From Rhodoluna sp. (GTDB lineage: Bacteria > Actinomycetota > Actinomycetes > Actinomycetales > Microbacteriaceae), in assembly GCA_024641985.1 (NCBI GenBank), contig JAHEBZ010000001.1, forward strand, positions 140,056 to 204,055: DNA of 64,000 bases, in the 5' to 3' direction. The notes beneath the pieces are model-generated. The model made no database searches. It was not told where the DNA came from and saw only the letters and a program-made list of their open reading frames with translations. This document shows positions 25,077 through 34,913 of the stretch, in pieces. The translations under genes were made by a program, and so were the position numbers. Each line of letters begins with the position of its first letter. Within the stretch, counting starts at the first letter, position 1.

Positions 25077-27902
25077 ATGAAAACCTTTGTCACCGCAGTT
25101 GTGGTTGCGCATAACGCGCCCGATTACCTTGCGGTAACCCTGCAGGCTCTAGATTCACAGAGCACAAAAGCCGACCAAATTTTGGTGATCGAGGCAACCG
25201 GCAGCCTTAGCGATTCGCTTCAAAAAGCCCGCTCGCTTGCAAACCCCGAAGCACATTGGCTTTGGTTGCTGCACGACGACAGCGCGCCACATTTTGACGC
25301 ACTCGAAAACCTGCTCAGGGCGGTAGAGCTTTCGCCATCGGTTGCAATCGCGGGCCCAAAGCAGCTCAGTTGGCAAGACCCCAGAGTCATCTTGCAACAA
25401 GGCCTAACCCTCACAGCTTCGGGCAGCATCTTCTCGCTGGTTAGCGGCGAGCTAGATCAAAGCCAGCACGATCAAACCGACGATGTGCTTGCCGTGGGCA
25501 CTGCCGGCGCACTAATTAGGCTCGACGTGTTCGCGGCCCTTAACGGGCTCGACCCGGCCGCGCCACCGTTTGCTGCAGACATCGATTTTTCAATTCGCGC
25601 CCGCATAGCCGGGCATCGCGTGATCGTGGTGCCAGCGGCCAAAGTTGTTCACGCGGCATTGTCGCTGGCTGGCAAAAGGCCGCGCAAGTGGTTGGGCACC
25701 ACTCCACGAGCCGCTCTGCGCCGTGCCAACATCCACCTGCGAGTGGCCTATTCGGCCTTCCCTTCGGCGCTATTGTTTTGGTTCTTTTTGCCACTTATTG
25801 CAATCAGTCGAGCCATCTGGAGCATCGCGGTTAAACGGCCAGACAAACTATGGTCAGAAATATCGAGCGCTTTATGGGGCTATTTCACAATCTTCAAACG
25901 CCTCGGCAGCAGGCGCCTAATTGCCCGCAGTGGCCGCATCAAATTCACGGCACTAAAAGGCCTCAGGGCAACGCGGCAGCAGGTTAGCTCCCGTCGCCGC
26001 TCAAGCTTTGAGCAACTGCAAATTGTTCAAAACCTCGAACAGTTCAACCGGGCCGATTCAACCGAAACGCCAGGCCTAAACGCCAAGGGTTTTATAGCCG
26101 GCGGTGGGTTGTGGTTTGCCGCTGCCCTCATCGCTCTAAGTTTTGCTTTTTGGCCCAAAGATTTGGCTGCCACCGGTGGCGGGCTGCTGCCGCTAGGCGA
26201 TTCGTGGTTCGAAATCTTTTCGCGGGCCGGGGCTAGCTTTCAACCAATCGGTTTGGGGTTCTATGCACCGAGCGATCCGTTTGTGTGGGTGCTCACAGCA
26301 GTCGCAGCGGCAACCTTTTGGGCGCCATCGCTCGCCATCGGTTTGCTTTTGTTGCTTGGCAAAGCTGTTGCTTTCGCCGGGGCATGGCGGCTTAGTTCGG
26401 TGCTTGTCGAATCGGCATTGGTTCGCAATCTCGCAGCGCTCAGTTTCGCACTTTGGCCAACAATCGCGGTGGTTAATTTAGAGGGGCGCCTGCCGGCTAT
26501 GGTCATCGCCTCAGCGCTTCCTTGGGCGCTTTTTGCCCTGTGCAGAGTTGCCGGCATTGGCAAAAGCTCGCCTTCAACGGCCCTGCAAACTTGGGTTTGG
26601 GTCGGCAGCGCGGGGTTGCTTCTGGCTGCCGTTGGCGCGAGTGCTCCAAGCCTGATTCCAATTCTTTTGGTGTTAGTCGGCTGCGCGATCATGGCCCGAA
26701 TTCGACGTTTTGGTTATTTAATTTGGGTTCCACTGCCGCTTGCGGCAATCATGGCGCCGTCAATATTGCACTACATTATCGAGCAGCAACCTTTGGCGGC
26801 CCTCGCCGACCCTGGCTTGCCGCAGGCCAGCCCAACCATGCCGTTTTGGCAGTTCATCCTCGGCGGCCAGCAATACGGCGCAAGCCTTCCGTTGGTTGGG
26901 CAAATTTCAAACTGGCTGCTAATTCCAGCGATTCTGTTATCGCTAGTTGCCATCCTTACCAAGCGCAGCTGGGCTGCTATGGCCATCTGGGTGTTGGCTT
27001 TGGTTTCTGTTTGCAGCGCCTGGGTGCTTAGTTCGATTCAATTTGCGGCAATCGGGGTTGGCTCTTCGGCGGGCTCACCCGATTACATAAACGGTTCGCC
27101 GGCACCGCACCTAATTTTGGCGGCACTTTGTTTTGCCATGTTGCTGGCGCTTGCTTTAGGGCAGGCACGGGCAAGGCCGGCGCGCGCTGTTTTGGCCTCG
27201 ATTCTGGTGGCCCTTGTCATCGCACCTACCGCCGTTTTGTCGGCAACCAGCGCACCACATTTCAAATACACCGATGCTCGCGTGGTGCCCTCGATTGTTG
27301 CTGCCGAGAGCGCACTTGGCAGTCAACTAAAGATGCTAATCATCAACCCCGAATTGGCCGCCGATGGTGGTGCGCGGTTTGGTGCCGAGATAGTTAGCGG
27401 CGATGGCATTCAGTTGCAAGATGTAAGCCTTGGCTACCGCTTTGCCCTTCGCAATCTGCAACAACCAAATGATTCATCTGATGCGGTAGCCGCTGCCAAC
27501 TCGGCGGCCTATTCGACCACCGCAAAGTTGGTTGCCGACCTGGCCTCGGCCAACGGAGCCGACCTGAGCGAAGCCCTAAAGACCGCTGGCCTTGGTTATG
27601 TTTTGGTGCCAGCCAACGACTCTGCAGTAAACCGTGATCTTGGAATCGCCCTTGATTCGGTGAAAGAGCTAGAGCCAGTGGGTTTAACCGATTTTGGCAA
27701 ACTCTGGAGGGTTAAAAGCCCCAACCTCGACTTGCTCAAACCTCAAATTGACGAACCATCGGTATGGTCAATCACCAAGGGCGTGCAGTTGGCGATCTTG
27801 TTAGCTTTTGTATTGCTCGCGGTTCCAACCGGTTCTGGTCGCAGCAATAAATCTTCAGATAGTTCAATCTTTGTTGAGGCGGGTGACGAAAGCGATGCTT
27901 AG
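25077..27902 (+). CDS. Glycosyltransferase family 2 fused to a large membrane domain
   Basis: A 941-residue protein. An N-terminal GT2 domain (about 1-250) opens VTAVVVAHNAPDYLAVTLQALD, with LLHDDSAP as the acidic metal-binding motif and PFAADIDFSIRARIAG downstream. From about residue 340 come about a dozen hydrophobic segments alternating with extracytoplasmic loops, and a last segment near 905-920. Fusions of this type sit beside DUF5719 genes in Microbacteriaceae and relatives. It should build an envelope glycan; sugar and acceptor are unknown. A 12-base palindrome (CGGCCTAGGCCG, 25060-25071) covers the gap before the ATG. Confidence 0.85.
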   Translation: MKTFVTAVVVAHNAPDYLAVTLQALDSQSTKADQILVIEATGSLSDSLQKARSLANPEAHWLWLLHDDSAPHFDALENLLRAVELSPSVAIAGPKQLSWQDPRVILQQGLTLTASGSIFSLVSGELDQSQHDQTDDVLAVGTAGALIRLDVFAALNGLDPAAPPFAADIDFSIRARIAGHRVIVVPAAKVVHAALSLAGKRPRKWLGTTPRAALRRANIHLRVAYSAFPSALLFWFFLPLIAISRAIWSIAVKRPDKLWSEISSALWGYFTIFKRLGSRRLIARSGRIKFTALKGLRATRQQVSSRRRSSFEQLQIVQNLEQFNRADSTETPGLNAKGFIAGGGLWFAAALIALSFAFWPKDLAATGGGLLPLGDSWFEIFSRAGASFQPIGLGFYAPSDPFVWVLTAVAAATFWAPSLAIGLLLLLGKAVAFAGAWRLSSVLVESALVRNLAALSFALWPTIAVVNLEGRLPAMVIASALPWALFALCRVAGIGKSSPSTALQTWVWVGSAGLLLAAVGASAPSLIPILLVLVGCAIMARIRRFGYLIWVPLPLAAIMAPSILHYIIEQQPLAALADPGLPQASPTMPFWQFILGGQQYGASLPLVGQISNWLLIPAILLSLVAILTKRSWAAMAIWVLALVSVCSAWVLSSIQFAAIGVGSSAGSPDYINGSPAPHLILAALCFAMLLALALGQARARPARAVLASILVALVIAPTAVLSATSAPHFKYTDARVVPSIVAAESALGSQLKMLIINPELAADGGARFGAEIVSGDGIQLQDVSLGYRFALRNLQQPNDSSDAVAAANSAAYSTTAKLVADLASANGADLSEALKTAGLGYVLVPANDSAVNRDLGIALDSVKELEPVGLTDFGKLWRVKSPNLDLLKPQIDEPSVWSITKGVQLAILLAFVLLAVPTGSGRSNKSSDSSIFVEAGDESDA

Positions 27903-29232
27903 AAAATTGCTTGCCTTGGCGTCGGTGATGGCGGTTGGCGCGGGGCTCTCCATCTTGGCCCCTTCAATCAACATAAGTTCTGGCCAGATTCCCGATGCAC
28001 GTGAATTAACCGTTAAGGCTCGTGATTTGCAGTTGGTTTGCCCCGGCGGTGTTTATCAAAGCGGCGGCGCAAGCGGCACAAAACTGGGCAGTTTTGTGCC
28101 GCTCGGAACCGGCACAGTTTCGAGCCGTTTCGCCAACCCGGATCCGACAAAAGTTTCACTTCGAAAAGACGGCTCGGTGTTTGCGGTGGCCGACCCCCAG
28201 GGCGTTGCTCAACAAGGTTCGATGCTGCTAAACGCCAACCAGATTCAGCTAGTCGGTGGTTCGCAAATTGCTGGCCTAACCGGTTCTGCCTGCCAGCGGC
28301 CATCTAGCGAGCAGTGGCTAGTCGGTGGCAACACCGACACCGGGCGCGAGTCTTTGTTGATTCTAAAAAACCCAACTGCCGTTGATGCCAGGGTAGATCT
28401 CGAAATTTTCAGCCAGGGCGGCCGAGTGTCGGCTGCTGGGTTAACCGGCATTGCGGTGATTGCCGGCAAGACGGTAGTTCTGCCGCTGTCTAGTTATGCA
28501 CCCAAAAGCACAACATTGGTAACCCATGTCAGTTCAAGCGGCGGGTCGATCGCATCCTGGATCCAACAAAAAACCATTCGTGGCCTGAGTGCATCGGGGG
28601 TCGACTATGTGTCGCCAAGCATCCCGGCAGCTAAGCGATTGGTAGTGCCTGGAGTCTTCATTCGGGGCAGCAAAGACGCGGCCTCGTTGTTGGCAGCTAA
28701 CCCCGATTTTGCCGATCTAAAGCCTGTTCTGCGAGTGTTTGTGCCTGGCAACAAACCTGCCACGGTAACCGCTCAAATAATTGGTGCCAGCTCAACCACC
28801 TTTGGCACTGTGGTTCGCCAAAGCGTTAATGCTGGGCAGGTGGCCGACTTGGCTATCGATGGCTTAGCCGATGGCGATTACATCGCATTGATCGATTCCA
28901 CGGTTCCGGTGCAGGCATCACTACGGCTTTCGCGAACCAACAAAACCAAAGTGCCACTAAGCGATTTCACCTGGTTGCAGGCGGTTCCAGGTTTCAAGGC
29001 GCCTCAGGCAATCAGCATTCCGCTTGCCGGCATTTCAAAACTAAGCGTGTTCAACTCGTCAACCTCTCGAGTGCAAACAATCGAGGTGGGTGCCGGCGGC
29101 ACATATTTCTTTGCCAACAGCCAGGCAACGCTTTATGCCAACTTGATTGTCGACATCGATGGTGCCGTAACCAGCATCCCAGTGCTTGATTCAAAAAACT
29201 CTGGCGGAACCGTGCAGGTTCGCGTTCGTTAG
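27895..29232 (+). CDS. DUF5719 family secreted/anchored protein
   Basis: About 445 residues. An N-terminal hydrophobic segment (LLALASVMAVGAGLSIL) is followed by an extracytoplasmic beta-rich region with LQLVCPGG, typical of DUF5719. The ATG overlaps the stop of the giant glycosyltransferase gene, so the two are coupled and likely act together at the envelope. Molecular function is unknown. It carries a large palindrome near its 5' end, described separately. Confidence 0.82.
   Translation: MLRKLLALASVMAVGAGLSILAPSINISSGQIPDARELTVKARDLQLVCPGGVYQSGGASGTKLGSFVPLGTGTVSSRFANPDPTKVSLRKDGSVFAVADPQGVAQQGSMLLNANQIQLVGGSQIAGLTGSACQRPSSEQWLVGGNTDTGRESLLILKNPTAVDARVDLEIFSQGGRVSAAGLTGIAVIAGKTVVLPLSSYAPKSTTLVTHVSSSGGSIASWIQQKTIRGLSASGVDYVSPSIPAAKRLVVPGVFIRGSKDAASLLAANPDFADLKPVLRVFVPGNKPATVTAQIIGASSTTFGTVVRQSVNAGQVADLAIDGLADGDYIALIDSTVPVQASLRLSRTNKTKVPLSDFTWLQAVPGFKAPQAISIPLAGISKLSVFNSSTSRVQTIEVGAGGTYFFANSQATLYANLIVDIDGAVTSIPVLDSKNSGGTVQVRVR
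28072..28103. repeat. 32-base near-perfect palindrome inside the DUF5719 gene
   Basis: Left arm AGCGGCACAAAACTG (28072-28086), two-base centre GG, right arm CAGTTTTGTGCCGCT (28089-28103): 15 of 15 positions pair. It lies wholly within coding sequence for SGGASGTKLGSFVPLG. Such a hairpin is far stronger than the window's terminators but has no T-run. Confidence 0.85.
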
Positions 29233-29253
29233 ATTTGGCGTGAACCTTAGGGC

Positions 29254-29676
29254 CTAGTTGCCTTCTGCGCCCGGAATCAGCTGCCATGGCTCTTTGCCTA
29301 TCAGGCTGGCTGCCGCGGTAAAAACATATTCTTCAATGTGCATGCGCTCGTGCAACGGATCAGTGCGCCGATGGTGGCCAAGACGCTCAATTGGCAAACG
29401 GTAAATCACAATCGTCATTGTCTCGGGGCGGGCAGACCACCGGCGAACCGAATCGGCGCCCTCTGGCAAGGCCGGTGCATCAACAATTCGCCAGTTGAGC
29501 TGGCCAAGATCATCGGGCCAGGCATCGCGCAAATATTCGCAAGAGCTTTTAACTATTTGCTCAAAGCCAGCCACCCGCGAGTCGCCAAACCTAAACAGGT
29601 TGCTCAGCAGAGGTCGCCGAATGCCTCGGCCGTGGCGGTCTCGAGACGCGCCTCTTGAACCCTGTTTTTCGCTCAT
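29254..29676 (-). CDS. Zincin-like metallopeptidase family protein (Rv3259-like)
   Basis: A 140-residue protein with TIVIYRLPIERL and a C-terminal half (TDPLHERMHIEEYVFTAA, then SLIGKEPWQLIPG) that match the small 'metallopeptidase family' found between DUF5719 and manB in actinobacteria. The zinc motif is degenerate: no HExxH is present, only HERMHIEEY, so catalysis is doubtful. It points away from manB. DUF3499, usually beside it, is absent here. Confidence 0.72.
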   Translation of the reverse strand: MSEKQGSRGASRDRHGRGIRRPLLSNLFRFGDSRVAGFEQIVKSSCEYLRDAWPDDLGQLNWRIVDAPALPEGADSVRRWSARPETMTIVIYRLPIERLGHHRRTDPLHERMHIEEYVFTAAASLIGKEPWQLIPGAEGN

Positions 29677-29682
29677 TGCTCA

Positions 29683-29688
29683 AGTCTA
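29683..29688 (-). promoter_or_regulatory. Leaderless-type -10 of the zincin-like gene (TAGACT)
   Basis: TAGACT on the minus strand, spacer TGAGCA (six bases), then ATG at 29676. Hexamer and spacer closely match those before the nucleotidyltransferase gene at 20383. Confidence 0.55.
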
Positions 29689-29704
29689 TTTAGTGGCGTG
29701 TTGG

Positions 29705-29710
29705 TAAACT
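29705..29710 (+). promoter_or_regulatory. Possible -10 of manB (TAAACT)
   Basis: TAAACT lies 27 bases before the manB ATG; a GAAAGGG ribosome binding site follows. No clear -35. Confidence 0.35.
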
Positions 29711-29737
29711 CGAGGTTCGCTGTTTGAAAGGGCTCTA

Positions 29738-31159
29738 ATGACAATCGACTGGAACGCAATCGTCAAAACATATGACGTGCGTGGCCTCGTTGGCACTGCT
29801 CTTACCCCTGCCGTGGTTGAAGCACTTGCAGCCGGTTTTGTAGACGAACTGAATGCAGCCGGCCAAGAAGTGGTTGTGGGCCACGACATGCGCGATTCAT
29901 CGCCCGAATTCGCGGATGCATTTGCCGCCGGTGCGCGTGCGCGTGGCGCAAACGTGGTGTCGATCGGCCTTTGCTCAACTGATGAGTCATATTTTGCATC
30001 GGGTGTGCTCGATGCGCCTGCCGCCATGTTTACTGCCAGCCACAACCCGGCCAGCTATAACGGCATCAAGTTCTCGCGCGCGGGTGCTCGCGGCATCAGC
30101 CTCGACACCGGTTTGGCCGCAATTCGCGACAGGGCCATCGCCTACCTAGAATCCGGAATCGACGAGGTCGAAAACACCGGTACATTCCGTGAGATGCACA
30201 TTTTGGTGCAATATGCCAGCTATCTTCGCGAGCTGGTTTCGCTGGCAAACATTCGCCCCCTCAAGGTTGTTGTCGATGCCGGAAACGGCATGGGTGGGCT
30301 AACAGTTCCGGCTGTGCTTGGCACCGCAAGTGATCTCGAGCGGTTGCCTCTTGAAATCATTCCGATGTATTTCGAACTCGACGGAACATTTCCGAATCAC
30401 GAAGCCAACCCGCTTGACCCAAAGAATTTGGTTGACCTGCAGAAGGCCGTGGTTGAACACGGTGCCCACATTGGCCTGGCCTTTGATGGCGATGCAGACC
30501 GCTGTTTTGTGGTCGACGAAAACGGCGATGCGGTTACCCCTTCTGCCGTTGCCGCAATCGTGGCTCGCCGCGAAATCGCTCGCGAAAAGCGTGACAATCC
30601 AGGCGCTGCCGTAACCGTTTTGCACAACCTGCTCACTTCTAAAGTTGTCGAAGAGGTGATTGTGGCCGATGGCGCCAAACCGGTAAAAACCAAGGTTGGC
30701 CACTCTTTGATCAAAGACCAAATGGCAGCTACCAACGCCATCTTTGGTGGCGAGCACTCGGCGCATTATTACTTCAGAGATTTTTGGGGTGCCGACAACG
30801 GAATGCTGGCGGCCATGCACGTGTTGGCAGAGTTTGGAGCTCAGAGCGAACCGCTTTCAGAGTTTGCCAAGAAATACAATCCATATCACTTGAGCGGCGA
30901 GATCAACTCGACCGTTTCAGATGTTGCGGCTGCCAAGGCTCGCGTGGTTTCGGCTTTTGCCGACCGCGCTAACTTTGACGAGTTCGATGGCATCACAGCG
31001 CAAGGCAAGCCTGCCGAAGCTGGTTCATGGTGGTGGTTCAACGTTCGTGCATCGAACACCGAGCCGCTGCTGCGTTTGAATGTCGAAGCTTCAACCGAAG
31101 CCGACATGATCCAGATTCGAGATGAAGTGTTGAAACTCATCAAGCAGGAAGCCGAGTAA
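29738..31159 (+). CDS. manB: Phosphomannomutase/phosphoglucomutase
   Basis: A 473-residue alpha-D-phosphohexomutase. The catalytic serine loop is [12 protein letters not shown], the metal-binding loop is [14 protein letters not shown], the sugar-binding loop is [11 protein letters not shown], and the phosphate-binding region is [17 protein letters not shown]. It converts mannose-6-P to mannose-1-P (possibly also glucose phosphates), downstream of manA. ahcY begins 2 bases after its stop. Confidence 0.96.
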   Translation: MTIDWNAIVKTYDVRGLVGTALTPAVVEALAAGFVDELNAAGQEVVVGHDMRDSSPEFADAFAAGARARGANVVSIGLCSTDESYFASGVLDAPAAMFTASHNPASYNGIKFSRAGARGISLDTGLAAIRDRAIAYLESGIDEVENTGTFREMHILVQYASYLRELVSLANIRPLKVVVDAGNGMGGLTVPAVLGTASDLERLPLEIIPMYFELDGTFPNHEANPLDPKNLVDLQKAVVEHGAHIGLAFDGDADRCFVVDENGDAVTPSAVAAIVARREIAREKRDNPGAAVTVLHNLLTSKVVEEVIVADGAKPVKTKVGHSLIKDQMAATNAIFGGEHSAHYYFRDFWGADNGMLAAMHVLAEFGAQSEPLSEFAKKYNPYHLSGEINSTVSDVAAAKARVVSAFADRANFDEFDGITAQGKPAEAGSWWWFNVRASNTEPLLRLNVEASTEADMIQIRDEVLKLIKQEAE

Positions 31160-31161
31160 AA

Positions 31162-32622
31162 ATGCCATTTGACTTTAGAGTCGCAGATCTAAACCTTGCC
31201 GAGGCCGGCCGCCACCAGATTCGCCTCGCCGAAAACGAGATGCCTGGCCTGATGGCTTTGCGCACCGAGTTTGCCGCATCGCAGCCGCTAAAGGGCGCTC
31301 GCGTAACCGGCTCTTTGCACATGACAGTGCAAACCGCTGTGCTAATCGAAACTCTGGTTGCCCTTGGTGCAGCCGTGCGTTGGGCTTCGTGCAACATTTT
31401 TTCTACCCAGGATGAAGCCGCGGCGGCGGTAGTAGTTGGCCCAAACGGAACCGTTGCAGAGCCAAAGGGAACCCCGGTTTTTGCTTGGAAGGGCGAAAGC
31501 CTCGACGAATACTGGTGGTGCACCGATCAGATTTTTGACTGGTCTGCCGAGGCGGCCGCCGATGGTGCAAGCTACCTAGGGCCAAACATGATTCTTGACG
31601 ATGGCGGCGACGCAACGCTGTTGGTGCACAAGGGGCGCGAATTTGAGTTGGCCGGTGCAGTGCCGGCAACATCGGCCACCGACAGCGAAGAATATGGTGT
31701 GATTCTTAACCTGCTTCGCGGTTCTATCTCAACCGATCCAACTCGGTTCACCCGCATCGCCGCCGAAATCAAGGGCGTTACCGAAGAAACCACGACCGGT
31801 GTTCTGCGCCTTTACGAGTTCCACAAACGCGGTGAGCTTTTGTTCCCTGCCATCAACGTGAACGACTCGGTAACCAAATCAAAGTTCGACAATAAATACG
31901 GCATTCGCCACTCGCTTCCCGACGGCATTAACCGTGCAACCGATGTTCTAATTGGCGGCAAGGTTGTGTTCGTTGCCGGCTATGGTGATGTGGGCAAGGG
32001 CTCGGCCGAGGCCCTGCGTGGCCAAGGTGCCCGCGTTATCGTGAGCGAGATCGACCCGATTTGCGCACTTCAGGCGGCCATGGATGGATTCCAGGTTGCT
32101 CGACTCGAATCGGTTATCGAAACCGTAGACATCTTTGTGACTGCAACCGGCAACCAGGGCATCATTTTGCCCGAGCACCTGATGCAGATGAAGCACCAGG
32201 CGGTAATCGCGAACGTTGGTCACTTTGACGACGAAATCGACATGGCCGGAATCAACCGCATCGAGGGCGTTGAAAAGATCGAAATCAAGCCACAGGTTCA
32301 CGAATGGCGCTTGCCAAACGGTCGCTCGGTTTTGATCTTGAGCGAGGGCCGTTTGATGAACCTTGGCAACGCAACCGGGCACCCAAGTTTTGTGATGAGC
32401 AACTCGTTCAGCAACCAGGTGCTTGCCCAGATCGAAATTTTCACCAACCCCAACGGCTATCAACTTGGCGTGCACATCCTGCCAAAAGACCTCGACGAAA
32501 AAGTTGCCCGTTTGCACTTGGCCGCGCTTGGTGTTGAATTAACTACATTGACAGACGAGCAGGCTCGCTATATTGGAGTTGCACCTGAAGGTCCTTACAA
32601 AGTCGATCACTACCGTTACTAG
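31162..32622 (+). CDS. ahcY: Adenosylhomocysteinase
   Basis: A 486-residue enzyme that splits S-adenosylhomocysteine to adenosine and homocysteine, restoring methylation capacity. Visible are [20 protein letters not shown], the NAD-binding [30 protein letters not shown], and the family C-terminus YKVDHYRY. Homocysteine released here can be used by sulfur enzymes such as those near 48-50 kb. It lies directly between manB and mtrA; the order is conserved in actinobacteria. Confidence 0.97.
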   Translation: MPFDFRVADLNLAEAGRHQIRLAENEMPGLMALRTEFAASQPLKGARVTGSLHMTVQTAVLIETLVALGAAVRWASCNIFSTQDEAAAAVVVGPNGTVAEPKGTPVFAWKGESLDEYWWCTDQIFDWSAEAAADGASYLGPNMILDDGGDATLLVHKGREFELAGAVPATSATDSEEYGVILNLLRGSISTDPTRFTRIAAEIKGVTEETTTGVLRLYEFHKRGELLFPAINVNDSVTKSKFDNKYGIRHSLPDGINRATDVLIGGKVVFVAGYGDVGKGSAEALRGQGARVIVSEIDPICALQAAMDGFQVARLESVIETVDIFVTATGNQGIILPEHLMQMKHQAVIANVGHFDDEIDMAGINRIEGVEKIEIKPQVHEWRLPNGRSVLILSEGRLMNLGNATGHPSFVMSNSFSNQVLAQIEIFTNPNGYQLGVHILPKDLDEKVARLHLAALGVELTTLTDEQARYIGVAPEGPYKVDHYRY

Positions 32623-32645
32623 TAGCACTACCAACTGGAGCCAAT

Positions 32646-33323
32646 ATGTCGAACAAGATTCTGGTCGTTGATGACGATAACGCGCTTCGCGAAATGGTCG
32701 GAATCGTTCTCGAATCCGAGGGCTTTGAAGTAGCGTTTCACGACGCGGGATCTGGTGCACTTGAGGCGTATCAAAAGGCATCACCAGATTTGGTTTTGCT
32801 CGATGTGATGCTGCCGGGCAAAGATGGCATCGAGGTTTGCCGCGAAATTCGTTCGGTAGCCGGAACCCCAATCATCATGTTGACAGCCAAGACCGAAAGC
32901 GAAGATGTGGTTCGCGGCCTTGAGGCTGGCGCCGATGACTATGTGGTTAAGCCATTCGACCCCGGTGTGCTAACCGCCCGCATCCGTGCCCGCCTTCGGC
33001 CGCTTGGTAACGGCTCTGAAGAGACCATTACCATTGGCCCCTTGACCCTCGACGTGGTTGGTCACGAAGTGCGCCGCGGCGGCGAAAAGCTTTCGTTGAC
33101 ACCGCTCGAATTCAATCTTTTGCTCACCCTGGCGCTCAAGCCAAAACAGGTCTTCACGCGCGAGATGCTGCTAGAAACGGTTTGGGGCTACCACTACAAA
33201 GCCGACACCCGCCTGGTAAACGTGCACGTGCAGCGCTTGCGTTCAAAAATTGAGGATGACGCCGACAACCCCAAGATCGTAACTACCGTTCGAGGCATCG
33301 GTTATAAGGCTGGCCAGGCTTAA
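32646..33323 (+). CDS. mtrA: MtrA OmpR-family response regulator
   Basis: A 225-residue regulator. The receiver domain has VVDDDNALREM, the phosphoacceptor region LVLLDVMLPGKDG and VKPFDPGVLTARI; the winged-helix domain has LTPLEFNLLLTLALKPKQVF and VWGYHYKADTRLVNVHVQRL. MtrA links cell-wall metabolism, replication and division in actinobacteria. TGGAG precedes the ATG. mtrB and lpqB follow in the classical order. Confidence 0.97.
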   Translation: MSNKILVVDDDNALREMVGIVLESEGFEVAFHDAGSGALEAYQKASPDLVLLDVMLPGKDGIEVCREIRSVAGTPIIMLTAKTESEDVVRGLEAGADDYVVKPFDPGVLTARIRARLRPLGNGSEETITIGPLTLDVVGHEVRRGGEKLSLTPLEFNLLLTLALKPKQVFTREMLLETVWGYHYKADTRLVNVHVQRLRSKIEDDADNPKIVTTVRGIGYKAGQA

Positions 33324-34913
33324 GTGAAGTTTCGCAGCGCCATCGATTGGGCGCTTGGCCTTTTTAGGCGTTATCTGCAGGTTCGCGCCGGGTTTTATAC
33401 GGTGGTTCTTTCGGGCATCGCGCTAACAATTGTTGGCGGTTTTCTTTCTTATTCAATCGGAAACGGTTTGTTTTCGACGCGCCTAAATCAGGTGCTCTCT
33501 GAATCTGAACGCGCAGCGGTTGATGTGCAAAACACTTTCTCGGCATCCTCTGTTACCGACGAAATTTCGCTGCAAACGTTGATGAACTCGGTAGTGCCAA
33601 ATCTAGAATCGGCTAGCACCACCGAAAGCCGCCAGGTGGCGTTGCTAAGAACGCCGGGGCAAACATCGGTGCAGTTGTTGCAAAGCCCAATTTCGGCCAA
33701 CCTCGATGTTGCCTTGATTCCTAACGACCTTCGCGTCACGGTTCGCAAAACCGAGGGAAAACTGATCTACCAGTCGATATCAATTCCGGTGGCGGGGGCC
33801 GAACATCCCGGAGTCGTGGTTGGTGCGCCCATCGAAATTCCGTTGGCCGGCAAATACGAGCTCTACCTGGTTTATGACCTAAACAATGAGCAAGCCACCC
33901 TCGACTTTATGCAGCGCACGCTATTTTTCGGCGGGGCCATTCTGTTGCTCATGATTGCTGCGGTTAGCTATTTTGTTACCTCGTGGCTGGTCAAGCCGGT
34001 GCGCGAGGCTGCAATGGTTTCTGAAGAGATCGCCGAGGGCGCACTCGATAGGCGCTTGCCAGAGCGAGGCCAAGATGTGCTGGCTGTCTTGGCACGCTCG
34101 TTTAACCGAATGGCCGAGTCGTTGCAACAACAAATCACCAAATTGGCAAGCGTTTCAAAAATGCAACAGCGCTTTGTCTCCGATGTTTCGCACGAGCTTC
34201 GCACGCCGCTGACCACCATCAAGTTGGCCGGTGACGTAATTTTCAACAGTCGCGAAAAACTAGAACCAGCTGCAAAGCGTTCGGCAGAGCTAATGCACGA
34301 TCAAATCGAACGATTCCAGGTGTTGCTAAACGACCTACTCGAGATTTCAAGATACGACGCCGGTGCGGTGCACGCAGATCTTGAGGTTCAAGACATAAAC
34401 GGTGTGGTTGGCATGGCCATTTCGGGGCTAGAACCATTGGCGGTCAGCAAGGGTTCACGAATCGACATCGATATTCCGAGTGGCGAAGCCGATGCCGAAA
34501 TCGACGGTCGCCGAATCGAGCGGTTGCTGCGCAACCTGCTGGCAAACGCTATCGAGCATGGCGAGGGCAAGCCCATCCTGGTTTCGGTTGGAGTTAGCGA
34601 AACTGCGGTTGCCGTGAGCGTGACCGACCAGGGCATTGGCATGAGCCGCACAGAGGTTGATCGGGTGTTTGACCGATTCTGGCGCGCCGACCCGGCACGC
34701 AAGCGAACCACCGGCGGAACCGGTTTGGGTTTGGCGATTTCGCTCGAAGACACTCACCTTCACAACGGTTGGCTGCAAGTTTGGGCGCAACCCAACCAAG
34801 GTGCTTGCTTTAGGTTAACGCTGCCAAGACGCAAGGGCGTGGTGTTCACCGAATCGCCGTTGCCGTTGCCACCTAAGAAGCAGATTCGTAAAGTTCGGGG
34901 GCTGAACGAATGA
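33324..34913 (+). CDS. mtrB: MtrB sensor histidine kinase
   Basis: A 529-residue kinase with two membrane segments (about 20-45 and 195-215) bracketing an extracellular domain, a HAMP domain, the phosphoacceptor H-box VSDVSHELRTPLTTIKLAG, an N-box (LLRNLLANAIEHGEG), and GTGLGLAIS in the ATP lid. GTG start immediately follows the mtrA stop. It phosphorylates MtrA; LpqB modulates it. Confidence 0.96.
   Translation: MKFRSAIDWALGLFRRYLQVRAGFYTVVLSGIALTIVGGFLSYSIGNGLFSTRLNQVLSESERAAVDVQNTFSASSVTDEISLQTLMNSVVPNLESASTTESRQVALLRTPGQTSVQLLQSPISANLDVALIPNDLRVTVRKTEGKLIYQSISIPVAGAEHPGVVVGAPIEIPLAGKYELYLVYDLNNEQATLDFMQRTLFFGGAILLLMIAAVSYFVTSWLVKPVREAAMVSEEIAEGALDRRLPERGQDVLAVLARSFNRMAESLQQQITKLASVSKMQQRFVSDVSHELRTPLTTIKLAGDVIFNSREKLEPAAKRSAELMHDQIERFQVLLNDLLEISRYDAGAVHADLEVQDINGVVGMAISGLEPLAVSKGSRIDIDIPSGEADAEIDGRRIERLLRNLLANAIEHGEGKPILVSVGVSETAVAVSVTDQGIGMSRTEVDRVFDRFWRADPARKRTTGGTGLGLAISLEDTHLHNGWLQVWAQPNQGACFRLTLPRRKGVVFTESPLPLPPKKQIRKVRGLNE

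Noticed and set aside
29254-29676. Active zinc protease call
   Set aside because: HERMHIEEY is not HExxH, and the actinobacterial family often lacks the full motif, so only the family name is kept.
31160-31161. SAH riboswitch ahead of ahcY
   Set aside because: Only two bases separate manB and ahcY, leaving no room for an aptamer.
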